Positions 1 to 6,570 are shown, numbered from the stretch's first letter. The stretch is 6,808 nt of DNA from Prevotellaceae bacterium (GCA_031278135.1 JAITKY010000259.1:1-6808), one strand, 5' to 3'. Notes: a model not told the origin generated them from the sequence alone. A program made the numbers and translations.

Positions 1-22
1 ACGAAAGGATGATGCCTTCCTA

Positions 23-56
23 CTTTCGAGCCTTCGCGCTTTCGCTCCTTTGCGAC
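23..56. repeat. degenerate short tandem repeat (about 9-base unit)
   Basis: Four imperfect head-to-tail units are visible: CTTTCGAGC, CTTCGCG, CTTTCGCTC and CTTTGCGAC. The second is two bases short. They are followed by a T-rich stretch. No reading frame uses them. Similar CTTTGCG/CCTTCGCG-rich spacers are, from memory, common between genes in Bacteroidota, but their role is unknown. The remainder of bases 1-140 shows no gene. Confidence 0.55.
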
Positions 57-142
57 TTTTTATTACCTTGTTGTTATACTTTTTAATTTATTGAATCATT
101 GGATTATATAGCAGGAAAACCACAACTTGGACGTTAAATTTT

Positions 143-171
143 TTTGTTGTTAATAAAATAGACTAATTTTG
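143..171 (+). promoter_or_regulatory. Bacteroidota-type promoter before the MoxR operon
   Basis: TAATTTTG at 164-171 matches the -7 consensus TAnnTTTG exactly. A TTTG at 143-146 can serve as the -33 element, although the 17-base spacer is somewhat short. Transcription would start near 176-180 and leave a leader of roughly 25 bases before the ATG at 203. Supported by consensus match only. Confidence 0.5.
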
Positions 172-202
172 TACGTTTTAACAGAAAAGATATTAGTAAA
201 AA

Positions 203-1309
203 ATGGCAAAAGAAGAAGAAAAAAAGGATATACTGCGATTACCGGCTGAATTGCTCTATACCAACGAATTGGAGGTTCTCAAAATTGAAGATCACAAAGA
301 AGAGAAACCTGCTGGTTGGCAATTGTCGCCGAAAGCAGTCTTGAAATTTATTGTCGGCGGCAAGTCGGGAAAAGTTGATATTACATCCAAATATATTGGA
401 CATAACAGACTTGTAGAGATTGCAATAGCCACGTTGCTCACCGACCGGTCGCTGTTGCTTATCGGCGAACCCGGAACAGCGAAATCGTGGTTGTCGGAAA
501 ATCTTGCGGCGGCGATATGTGGCGATTCGGCGAAAGTGATTCAGGGGACAGCCGGTACAAGCGAGGAACACATTCGCTATTCGTGGAACTATGCGATGCT
601 TCTGGCAAACGGACCGTCGAACGAAGCCTTAATTAAAAGCCCGATATACAGAGCGATGGAAACGGGATCGATAGCGCGGTTCGAAGAGATTTCGCGATGT
701 GCTTCGGAAGTTCAGGATGCACTGATTTCCATCATGTCCGAAAAAACAATTGCGATTCCGGAGTTGAACAGGGAAGTGCCTGCGACGAGAGGTTTTTCGA
801 TTATTGCGACTGCAAATACCCGTGACAGAGGCGTTAACGACATGTCGTCGGCTTTGAAGCGACGGTTTAACATCATTGTGCTTCCGTCGCCCGCCGATTT
901 GGATACCGAGGTATCGATTGTGACAAAGCGAGTTAGAGAGATTTCGTCGAATTACCAGCTGAAAGCGGCGTTACCCTCGAACGATTCTATCGATAAGATT
1001 GTCACGGTGTTCCGTGAGTTAAGGCGAGGCGCTACTCTCGACGATAAACAGAAACTGAAATCGCCAAGTGGAGTGATTTCGACTGCTGAGGCCATATCGT
1101 TGATAACAAACAGTATGGCATTGGCTGCGAGTTTCGGGAACGGAAAGGTGTCCGACGACGATTTAGCCGCCGGATTGCAGGGAGCCGTTGTAAAAGATGA
1201 AGATAAGGACAAAATCGTTTGGAAAGAATACTTGGAAAACGTAATGAAAAAACGAGGGGCTTCGTGGAGAGGCCTCTATAACACATGTTCCGAGATTAAT
1301 AGAATATAA
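203..1309 (+). CDS. MoxR-family AAA+ ATPase, YehL-like
   Basis: A 368-residue cytoplasmic ATPase with no signal peptide or membrane segment. The AAA+ core shows a Walker A GEPGTAKS at residues 88-95. The Walker B position reads ARFEE, with E161/E162 in place of the usual DE. Sensor 1 is IATAN with N205, and the arginine-finger region is ALKRRF (R220/R221). The C-terminal lid contains a KLKSPSG stretch followed by STAEAIS (about 285-299), which I recall as typical of the YehL branch of MoxR proteins. MoxR ATPases generally act as chaperone-like remodellers that work with VWA-domain partners, often in complex maturation or stress. No such partner is encoded here. The first 60 residues are a poorly conserved charged leader. 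The gene follows a promoter-like element and is 36 bases from the next gene, so it probably heads an operon. The family is secure; the YehL assignment is from memory, and the cellular target is unknown. Confidence 0.88.
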   Translation: MAKEEEKKDILRLPAELLYTNELEVLKIEDHKEEKPAGWQLSPKAVLKFIVGGKSGKVDITSKYIGHNRLVEIAIATLLTDRSLLLIGEPGTAKSWLSENLAAAICGDSAKVIQGTAGTSEEHIRYSWNYAMLLANGPSNEALIKSPIYRAMETGSIARFEEISRCASEVQDALISIMSEKTIAIPELNREVPATRGFSIIATANTRDRGVNDMSSALKRRFNIIVLPSPADLDTEVSIVTKRVREISSNYQLKAALPSNDSIDKIVTVFRELRRGATLDDKQKLKSPSGVISTAEAISLITNSMALAASFGNGKVSDDDLAAGLQGAVVKDEDKDKIVWKEYLENVMKKRGASWRGLYNTCSEINRI

Positions 1310-1345
1310 ATCAGAAAATTACAGAATAAAATACTGCAAATAATT

Positions 1346-2674
1346 ATGTCGAAAACAACAAATTTTTTCACAAAGATTTTTTTATTTGTTACGCATGAAA
1401 TCTGGCATCTGAATATCGACGTTCTAAGTAAACGAAAAGCCTTTTGGGTGCGGCAGTTGAAAGTTATACTCATCACTGTCAGGGAGTTTAACAACGGAAA
1501 AGTGAATTTACAAGCCTCGTCGCTTTCGTTTTACCTTCTGATGTCGATTGTTCCGATTGTTGCGATTGTGTTTGCCGTTTCATCGGGATTTGGTATCGAA
1601 CAGTATCTAAAAACGTGGTTAACAGAAACTTTCCCCGACCAGAACGAAGTCGTGAACAGGCTGCTGACATTTGCCCAATCGGCATTGCAAGATGCTCGTG
1701 GAGGCTGGATTACAGGAGTTGGCATCGGAATTTTGCTGTGGTCGTCGTTGAGCATGTTTGTCCGAATAGAAGAAGCGTTGAATTCAATTTGGCAGGCAAA
1801 ACGACATCGTTCGTGGGCACGTCGTTTTTCGGATTATCTGTCAATCATGCTTATAGCGCCTGTTTTGCTGATTTTGTCCAACAGTATGACAGTCACTTTC
1901 CGGTTTTATTTTGATTCGGTTGTCGAGCAAATTCCTTTTCTGGGAACAATCCGACCTGTGATGTTCAACTTTTTACCTGTTCTTCTCATCTGGACAATTT
2001 TCACACTGCTTTTTGTCGTAATGCCGAACGTCAAAGTACGTTTTGTTCCCGCACTGATTTCCGCTATCATTGCCGGCACTGCATTTTATTGGGTCGAACA
2101 GATTTACATCTATTCGCAAGTGAGCATATCGAAATATAATGCGATATACGGAAGTTTGGCAGCCATACCATTATTTCTGTTGTGCGCCCGAATAGGCTGG
2201 CAGATAGTGCTTTTCGGCGCCGAATTGTCGTTTGCATATCAAAATATCGACAGTTACGAAGATGAAATCATGGAACAGGAACACATTAACCACATCAATT
2301 TCACGATATTAGCCGTGTATGTGCTGAAAAATATTACCGACGTTTTCAAACTGGGCGACCCTCCAAAACTTGTTTCACGACTGTCGGAGGAATTAGGGCT
2401 TTCGATAAGGTCGTTAAACGTGGTAATAAAGGCGTTGATAAAGTGCGGACTGATTTTGGAAGTAAATACAGTGCATAAAGACGATGCATACGTTCCTGCT
2501 ATGGATATCAACAAGATAACAATAAAACTGGTTCTGAAAAAACTGGAAAATCTGGGAGGAAACATAACTTTCGAAAAGGCGCATACCGATGTAGAGCGGA
2601 TTTCAAATCTGGTAGAACACATTTACGACCATGCAGATAAAGAAATATCAGAACTGAAATTAATTGACATTTAA
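1346..2674 (+). CDS. YihY/BrkB-family inner-membrane protein with winged-helix-like C-terminus
   Basis: A 442-residue polytopic membrane protein. Residues about 45-300 form the YihY/BrkB (UPF0761) domain, with about six hydrophobic segments near 60-80, 122-140, 164-184, 206-227, 233-255 and 270-294. Family hallmarks are the LQASSLSFYLLMSIVP stretch at about 55-70 and YGSLAAIPLFLLC followed by LFGAELSFAYQN at about 268-300. E. coli YihY has about 290 residues. The extra 140 or so residues here are soluble. Residues about 318-390 resemble a winged helix: a helix, then SRLSEELGLSIRSLNVVIKA as a helix-turn-helix, then a short wing. Some longer family members carry such a tail. Old names such as 'ribonuclease BN' are misassignments, and the function is not established; transport and serum resistance have been proposed. 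The DUF4296 gene follows after 9 bases. Confidence 0.9.
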   Translation: MSKTTNFFTKIFLFVTHEIWHLNIDVLSKRKAFWVRQLKVILITVREFNNGKVNLQASSLSFYLLMSIVPIVAIVFAVSSGFGIEQYLKTWLTETFPDQNEVVNRLLTFAQSALQDARGGWITGVGIGILLWSSLSMFVRIEEALNSIWQAKRHRSWARRFSDYLSIMLIAPVLLILSNSMTVTFRFYFDSVVEQIPFLGTIRPVMFNFLPVLLIWTIFTLLFVVMPNVKVRFVPALISAIIAGTAFYWVEQIYIYSQVSISKYNAIYGSLAAIPLFLLCARIGWQIVLFGAELSFAYQNIDSYEDEIMEQEHINHINFTILAVYVLKNITDVFKLGDPPKLVSRLSEELGLSIRSLNVVIKALIKCGLILEVNTVHKDDAYVPAMDINKITIKLVLKKLENLGGNITFEKAHTDVERISNLVEHIYDHADKEISELKLIDI

Positions 2675-2683
2675 TAGATTATA

Positions 2684-3652
2684 ATGAAGAAAATTGTTTT
2701 TACCATTTTTATTTTAATAACATTTGTTTCGTGTTCGAAGCAAAAAATCATTCCCGAAAAGATTTTGGCTGACATAATATATCAAATGCAAATCACTGAT
2801 GTTGTGCTGTTAATGTACGAAACATCGATGCGTCACATAGATTCGATTAGAATCTATGAACCAATTGTCGAAAAATTCGGGTACAGCCTCGACGATTTGC
2901 GTAATACATTCATTAAATATACCGCCGAAGACGGGAAGTTGCAAGATGTTTTTAAACAGGTGATTGCGAAAATCAACAACGAAAAAAATATCTATCAGGA
3001 GCCGGCTCGAATCGAAAAATTATCCGAAAACATGAACGTCGGAGCCGATTCCATTTTCATATATGCGAGGACCATGAGCAAACAAAATATCGAAGTAAGA
3101 TTAAGTGAGCAAGGCGTTTACGATGTTTCAGCAAGTTATTTTTTCTATAAAAACGATAGCGCTGTAAATCCAAGAATGACTATTTGGCTCGAATCGAGAA
3201 TGCACAAAGATTCGATAATTGAAAAACAGGAAGTGAGTTTGGTTAAAGATACCGTTTTCACCGATTATTCGTTACGAGTACGGTTTAATAATCTTGATTT
3301 CAACATCTTGAAAATCTTTTGGCTGGATTTTGACAATAAACTCGAAGCGCCGAAACTGGTAACATCGCCGTCGAAAACGCCTGCAAATAAACAGATTATT
3401 AATTCGAAGAAAAAACCGGCAGCCAAAATTAAACCGGATACTATAACCCGACAACATCTTATAATAAAAAGAAAATCTGTCAAATACAATTTCGAAGAGT
3501 CGGATACAACCAGACTGAAAGAAAAAAACGAATTTGTGGGACCGCCTTCGCCTTTCGAATTTCTCGATACAAAAGATTCGGTCTCGAACGCTATCGACAC
3601 TCTCGAACGAATTATAGCAATAAAAAGAAAAGATTCAATAAGTTACAATTAA
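2684..3652 (+). CDS. DUF4296-type lipoprotein with long C-terminal extension
   Basis: A 322-residue predicted lipoprotein. The signal peptide MKKIVFTIFILITFVSC ends in a lipobox-like FVSC with C17 as the lipidated cysteine, so the mature protein should be attached to an envelope membrane. Residues about 20-100 fit the Bacteroidota family DUF4296: an IIPEKILADIIYQMQITD helix, a YEPIVEKFGYSLDDLRNTF segment and a final helix near KLQDVFKQVIAKI. DUF4296 proteins usually end about here. This one continues with a probable beta-rich region (about 120-222), a Lys/Pro-rich linker (about 223-265) and a charged tail. The extension matches nothing I know. It lies 9 bases after the BrkB gene and 13 before the CPBP gene, so co-transcription is likely. 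Function unknown. The N-terminal family call is fairly good. Confidence 0.75.
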   Translation: MKKIVFTIFILITFVSCSKQKIIPEKILADIIYQMQITDVVLLMYETSMRHIDSIRIYEPIVEKFGYSLDDLRNTFIKYTAEDGKLQDVFKQVIAKINNEKNIYQEPARIEKLSENMNVGADSIFIYARTMSKQNIEVRLSEQGVYDVSASYFFYKNDSAVNPRMTIWLESRMHKDSIIEKQEVSLVKDTVFTDYSLRVRFNNLDFNILKIFWLDFDNKLEAPKLVTSPSKTPANKQIINSKKKPAAKIKPDTITRQHLIIKRKSVKYNFEESDTTRLKEKNEFVGPPSPFEFLDTKDSVSNAIDTLERIIAIKRKDSISYN

Positions 3653-3665
3653 GAATATTAAGATT

Positions 3666-4523
3666 ATGGAATTATACGACATCATCGACACAGAACGAAA
3701 ACCTTTGTTAAAAGGCTGGATTAGAGCATTATTGATTATAATACCGTTCTTTATATTCACAGCCGTTTTTCAAGCCGCAGGATATCTTGTATTGGGACTG
3801 AAAGATGCCAAATTGATAACATTTGTCGATACAACTATACTGCAAATATTCAGTACTATAGGAACTTTTTTGCTTGTTTATCTCTTCACTCGTTTTATAG
3901 ATAAAAAAAACTTCAAAAGTGTTGGTTTTCAATTAAAATGTCATACGCTTGATATAATTGAAGGATTTATTGTCGGAGCATTAATAATGCCAGTGGGTCT
4001 TTTAATCTTGCTTACGCTGAATGAGGTAGAATTTGTAAACATTGATTTTAATATCTATAAAATATTGATAAGCATTGTGTTGTTTGTATTTGTCGCATTC
4101 AACGAAGAAATATTTATGAGGGGTTATGTTCTCAACAATTTTCTTCAATCGATGAATAAATATTTGGCACTGATCCTCAGTTCGCTGATATTCTCCTTAA
4201 TACATTTTTTAAATCCGAATTTTGGCTTGATGAGTTTTATCAATATATTTTTGGCAGGAATGTTACTTGGAGTTTCGTATATTTACACTAAAAATCTGTG
4301 GTTTCCAATTGCTTTGCATTTCAGTTGGAACTTTTTTCAAGGCACGGTTTTCGGGTTCAAAGTAAGTGGTAAATCGATGTATTCTATTATTAATCATCAT
4401 CCAGTAGAGAACAATCTGTTGAATGGAGGCGACTTTGGTTTCGAAGGCTCGATTTTTTGCCTGATATTTACTGTTGTAGCGTTTTTTGTGATACGACGGT
4501 GCGTAATGTCTAAAAATATTTGA
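3666..4523 (+). CDS. CPBP-family intramembrane metalloprotease
   Basis: A 285-residue integral membrane protein with hydrophobic segments near 18-45, 56-77, 97-118, 130-146, 165-182, 188-206 and 262-277. It carries all three motifs of the CPBP (CAAX prenyl protease 2, Rce1-like, Abi) family: EExxxR at E147, E148 and R152; FxxxH at F176 and H180; and HxxxN at H218 and N222. These are the expected metal-binding and catalytic residues, so it should be an active glutamic-type or metal-dependent intramembrane protease. Bacteria lack the eukaryotic prenylated CAAX substrates. Known bacterial roles include bacteriocin immunity and processing of membrane proteins, but the target here is unknown. The ATG lies 13 bases after the upstream stop. 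The gene appears more A+T-rich and poorer in TCG codons than its neighbours, which may reflect its hydrophobic content. Confidence 0.92.
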   Translation: MELYDIIDTERKPLLKGWIRALLIIIPFFIFTAVFQAAGYLVLGLKDAKLITFVDTTILQIFSTIGTFLLVYLFTRFIDKKNFKSVGFQLKCHTLDIIEGFIVGALIMPVGLLILLTLNEVEFVNIDFNIYKILISIVLFVFVAFNEEIFMRGYVLNNFLQSMNKYLALILSSLIFSLIHFLNPNFGLMSFINIFLAGMLLGVSYIYTKNLWFPIALHFSWNFFQGTVFGFKVSGKSMYSIINHHPVENNLLNGGDFGFEGSIFCLIFTVVAFFVIRRCVMSKNI

Positions 4524-4536
4524 AAATTAATGGTAT

Positions 4537-4569
4537 TTTGTTAATTAATATGAAATAGTTATATCTTTG
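4537..4569 (+). promoter_or_regulatory. Bacteroidota-type promoter before porT
   Basis: TTTG at 4537-4540, a 21-base spacer and TATCTTTG at 4562-4569 together match the phylum consensus well. A second -7-like box, TACATTTG at 4583-4590 followed by CACCC, lies 21 bases further on but has no clear -33 partner at the right distance. Either could fire. The first implies a leader of about 40 bases, the second about 20. Confidence 0.6.
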
Positions 4570-4615
4570 GAACAAAAGTTGTTACATTTGCACCCGAATT
4601 GGATAGGTTAAAATT

Positions 4616-5395
4616 TTGATAAAAATAAAATACATATTGTTTGCAACGTTTATTTTGTGTGTTTGCCGGTCGAACGCTCAGATATGGTGGGAGAAACGGA
4701 CACCACATACTTCTATTTGGGAATATCCTCGCTCAAATTCAATGAATTTGCTCGACAGAGAATATTCACGCAATATCCATTTCGGGTTTGCTCTGGGAGT
4801 GAACGCATTCGACTTTTCGCAAATACAAAATTCGGGAAATACTGTTTTCATGCCGGGACAGGGAAATCTCATTCTTTACGCTGATTTGATTCATCTTAAA
4901 CCGGGATTCAGCATCAATGCAATTGCCGATTATCGTTTGGTTACAAATCTCGATATTCGTTTTATTCCAGGTATTTTCTTCGGACAGAGACAGTTGGACT
5001 TCTACCGTCGCGATACGAAAGGACTTGTCAAATCGATGCCTATTGCGTCTAACTATCTGGAATTTCCGGTCATTCTCAAATACAGCGCCGACAGATTCAC
5101 CAATTTCAGACCTTACGTTTTCACCGGATTGAACACAAGAATCAATCTTAGCAATACAATAAACATGGATTCAGAGCGTTATATCGAACTGAAAAAACTC
5201 GAACCTTTTGCCGAAATCGGTTTGGGTTTCAATTTTTATTTTGATTATTTCCGTATGGGCATCGAATTTAAACTCTCCACAGGATTGTTAAACTGTCTTG
5301 GCAACACCGAAGCCATAGGTAATGAGGCTTATAGACGGTCATTAAAATCAATACGTTCGAATACTACAGGATTGACAGTTAGTTTTGAATTATAA
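4616..5395 (+). CDS. porT: PorT, type IX secretion outer-membrane protein
   Basis: A 259-residue predicted outer-membrane beta-barrel protein. It begins with a signal peptide (MIKIKYILFATFILCVCRSNA, likely cleaved after A21 to leave Q22). The mature part has alternating hydrophobic strands and ends in VSFEL, as barrel proteins often do. Several stretches fit the PorT/SprT family as I know it: IHFGFALGVNAFDF (54-67), HLKPGFSI (93-100), DIRFIPGIFFGQRQLDFY (113-130), YLEFPVILKYSADR (147-160) and NFRPYVFTGLN (163-173). PorT is required for type IX secretion (gingipain export in Porphyromonas gingivalis; SprT in Flavobacterium gliding and secretion). The start is a TTG. The only in-frame ATG nearby is at residue 43 and would remove the signal peptide, and a stop lies just upstream at 4604. 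A GGATAGG at 4601-4607 sits 8 bases before the TTG and could serve as a ribosome-binding site. kdsB follows 4 bases after the stop. Confidence 0.85.
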   Translation: MIKIKYILFATFILCVCRSNAQIWWEKRTPHTSIWEYPRSNSMNLLDREYSRNIHFGFALGVNAFDFSQIQNSGNTVFMPGQGNLILYADLIHLKPGFSINAIADYRLVTNLDIRFIPGIFFGQRQLDFYRRDTKGLVKSMPIASNYLEFPVILKYSADRFTNFRPYVFTGLNTRINLSNTINMDSERYIELKKLEPFAEIGLGFNFYFDYFRMGIEFKLSTGLLNCLGNTEAIGNEAYRRSLKSIRSNTTGLTVSFEL

Positions 5396-5399
5396 TATT

Positions 5400-6221
5400 A
5401 TGATAGTAGAAAATAAAGATATACTGATAGTTATACCGGCAAGATATGATTCTTCGCGTTTACCCGGTAAACCTTTGGTGAAAATCAAAGGAATAGAGAT
5501 GATTAAACGGGTTGCTTCAATTGCTTCACGCGTGTGCGATAGAAACACCGATTGTACGTATATTGTTGCTACCGACGACGATAGAATCGTAAATTTCTGT
5601 GAAAACAACAATATCAACGTCACTCTCACGTCGAAAGATTGCAGAAACGGAACGGAAAGATGTCGGGATACGGTTGAACGCCTGAAACTTAGTCCGGAAC
5701 TTGTTGTCAATCTGCAAGGCGACAACCCGCTCTGTCCGCCTTATGTGATTCAGGACATTATCGACGAATGGAAAAGGATTGACGCCGACGTATATACGCC
5801 TGCCGTCCGTCTCAGCTGGGACGAATACGATAATCTGATTGCTTCGAAAAAAGAAACTCCATTCTCCGGAACGACTGTTATTGAGGACAAAAACGGATTC
5901 GCACTTGCTTTCTCAAAAAACGTAATTCCGGCAATACGTAAACCCGAACAGGCCAAAAAAATGTTGAAAATCAGTCCTGTAATACGCCATATCGGTCTGT
6001 ATGCATACACCTGTCAAACTTTGAAAGAATATATCGACAACGAAGAATCGCTATACGAAAAAAACTGCGTCGAAGGTCTCGAACAGATGCGTTTTCTGTA
6101 CAACGGCTACAAAATAAAACTCGTAACCACCGATTACAAAGGACAGGAAACAACAAGTGGTGTAGATTCTATCGAAGATGTCCGACGTGTCGAAAAAATA
6201 ATAGAAAAATATGGTATATAA
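5400..6221 (+). CDS. kdsB: CMP-Kdo synthetase-like cytidylyltransferase
   Basis: A 273-residue cytoplasmic enzyme of the KdsB family, which couples CTP to 3-deoxy-D-manno-octulosonate to give CMP-Kdo for the LPS inner core. Motifs in order: nucleotide-binding IPARYDSSRLPGKP (12-25), VATDDDRI (56-63), GTERCRD (84-90), NLQGDNP (104-110), RHIGLYAY (196-203), GLEQMR (226-231) and GVDSIED (254-260). D108 and D256 correspond to the metal-binding aspartates of E. coli KdsB. It differs from the typical enzyme in having QGDNP where QGDEP is usual, a rebuilt middle part (about 130-190), and a length about 25 residues above the usual 245-255. A related acid such as 8-amino-Kdo is therefore possible as substrate. 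I chose the ATG at 5400. A TTG at 5385 would overlap the end of porT and add only five residues before the fold begins. It is probably co-transcribed with porT. Confidence 0.85.
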   Translation: MIVENKDILIVIPARYDSSRLPGKPLVKIKGIEMIKRVASIASRVCDRNTDCTYIVATDDDRIVNFCENNNINVTLTSKDCRNGTERCRDTVERLKLSPELVVNLQGDNPLCPPYVIQDIIDEWKRIDADVYTPAVRLSWDEYDNLIASKKETPFSGTTVIEDKNGFALAFSKNVIPAIRKPEQAKKMLKISPVIRHIGLYAYTCQTLKEYIDNEESLYEKNCVEGLEQMRFLYNGYKIKLVTTDYKGQETTSGVDSIEDVRRVEKIIEKYGI

Positions 6222-6322
6222 GGTTACTATTTGAACAGGTATTACTTTTGTATCTAAAATTAATTATCGTATCATAAAAAAATACTGTTATGAAACATAT
6301 ATTTTTTTTATCTTTTTAAATT

Positions 6323-6344
6323 AGTTTACTTGTTCAATTAAACT
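6323..6344. repeat. A+T-rich imperfect inverted repeat, possible weak terminator
   Basis: AGTTTA (6323-6328) pairs with TAAACT (6339-6344). Inside, TTG and CAA are also complementary, and TTTT follows directly. It is about 100 bases after the kdsB stop and could end the porT-kdsB transcript, but the stem has hardly any G-C pairs, so the call is weak. Confidence 0.25.
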
Positions 6345-6371
6345 TTTAGTTTGTATGGTTCCTTCGTCTAT

Positions 6372-6415
6372 TCTCCGAGCATCTTCCGAGTATCCTCCGA
6401 GCATCCTCCGAGCTC
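6372..6415. repeat. four-copy 11-base tandem repeat
   Basis: The units are TCTCCGAGCAT, CTTCCGAGTAT, CCTCCGAGCAT and CCTCCGAGCTC, with exact 11-base spacing and an invariant TCCGAG core. The 11-base period is not a multiple of three and no reading frame spans it, so it is not coding. It is close to one helical turn, which would place every core on the same DNA face, but no protein binding is known. Confidence 0.85.
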
Positions 6416-6448
6416 GCTATAAGTTTAATTCTTCAACAGTGATGTTGC

Positions 6449-6460
6449 CGGACAAGTCCG
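6449..6460. repeat. short inverted repeat CGGAC-AA-GTCCG
   Basis: Five-base arms flank AA. As RNA it would form a four-pair G-C-rich stem with a CAAG loop. There is no T run after it, so it is not an intrinsic terminator. It is one of three inverted repeats within 122 bases. Confidence 0.5.
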
Positions 6461-6491
6461 ATGCAGAGACTTCGGGTTTGGATTAGCCAGA

Positions 6492-6504
6492 GTTCCGCAG
6501 GAAC
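6492..6504. repeat. short inverted repeat GTTCC-GCA-GGAAC
   Basis: Perfect five-base arms flank a three-base centre. The GTTCCGCAGGAACGAC phrase resembles one I recall recurring between genes in Bacteroidales genomes, which would make it part of a dispersed family rather than a local operator. That recollection is unverified. Confidence 0.5.
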
Positions 6505-6542
6505 GACATTTTATTATCCTTCACAACATCTGTGCCATCTGC

Positions 6543-6570
6543 GTATAAACGTTGCATGCAACGTTTATAC
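6543..6570. repeat. perfect 28-base palindrome
   Basis: The half-site GTATAAACGTTGCA (6543-6556) is followed directly by its exact reverse complement (6557-6570), with no mismatch and no spacer. The pairing stops at the flanking C and A. The centre ACGTTGCATGCAACGT resembles palindromes dispersed in several bacterial genomes (from memory). There is no downstream T run, so it is a better candidate for a dispersed repeat or protein-binding site than for a terminator. Confidence 0.9.

Noticed and set aside
1615..1914. A 99-codon plus-strand frame inside the BrkB gene
   Set aside because: It overlaps the strongly supported transmembrane domain frame and its translation shows no family motif.
1346..2674. 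Ribonuclease BN annotation for the BrkB-family gene
   Set aside because: The protein is a polytopic membrane protein without nuclease motifs; the RNase BN name belongs to an unrelated metallo-beta-lactamase-fold enzyme.
3265..3600. A 111-codon open frame on the minus strand inside the DUF4296 gene
   Set aside because: It lies fully within a well-supported gene, has no recognisable domain, and other long minus-strand frames in the window are likewise shadows of real genes.
3666..4523. Phage abortive-infection (Abi) system around the CPBP gene
   Set aside because: The Abi label is a family name. No toxin, phage or defence gene is next to it, and the neighbours are envelope genes.
6243..6250. 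TACTTTTG as a promoter -7 box
   Set aside because: It matches TAnnTTTG, but the nearest TTTG is only 9 bases upstream and no real gene follows.
6372..6415. CRISPR-like array
   Set aside because: The 11-base units are directly adjacent with no spacers, so it is a simple tandem repeat.
6543..6570. Intrinsic terminator at the 28-base palindrome
   Set aside because: No T run follows on either side, and it lies over 300 bases after the last stop codon.
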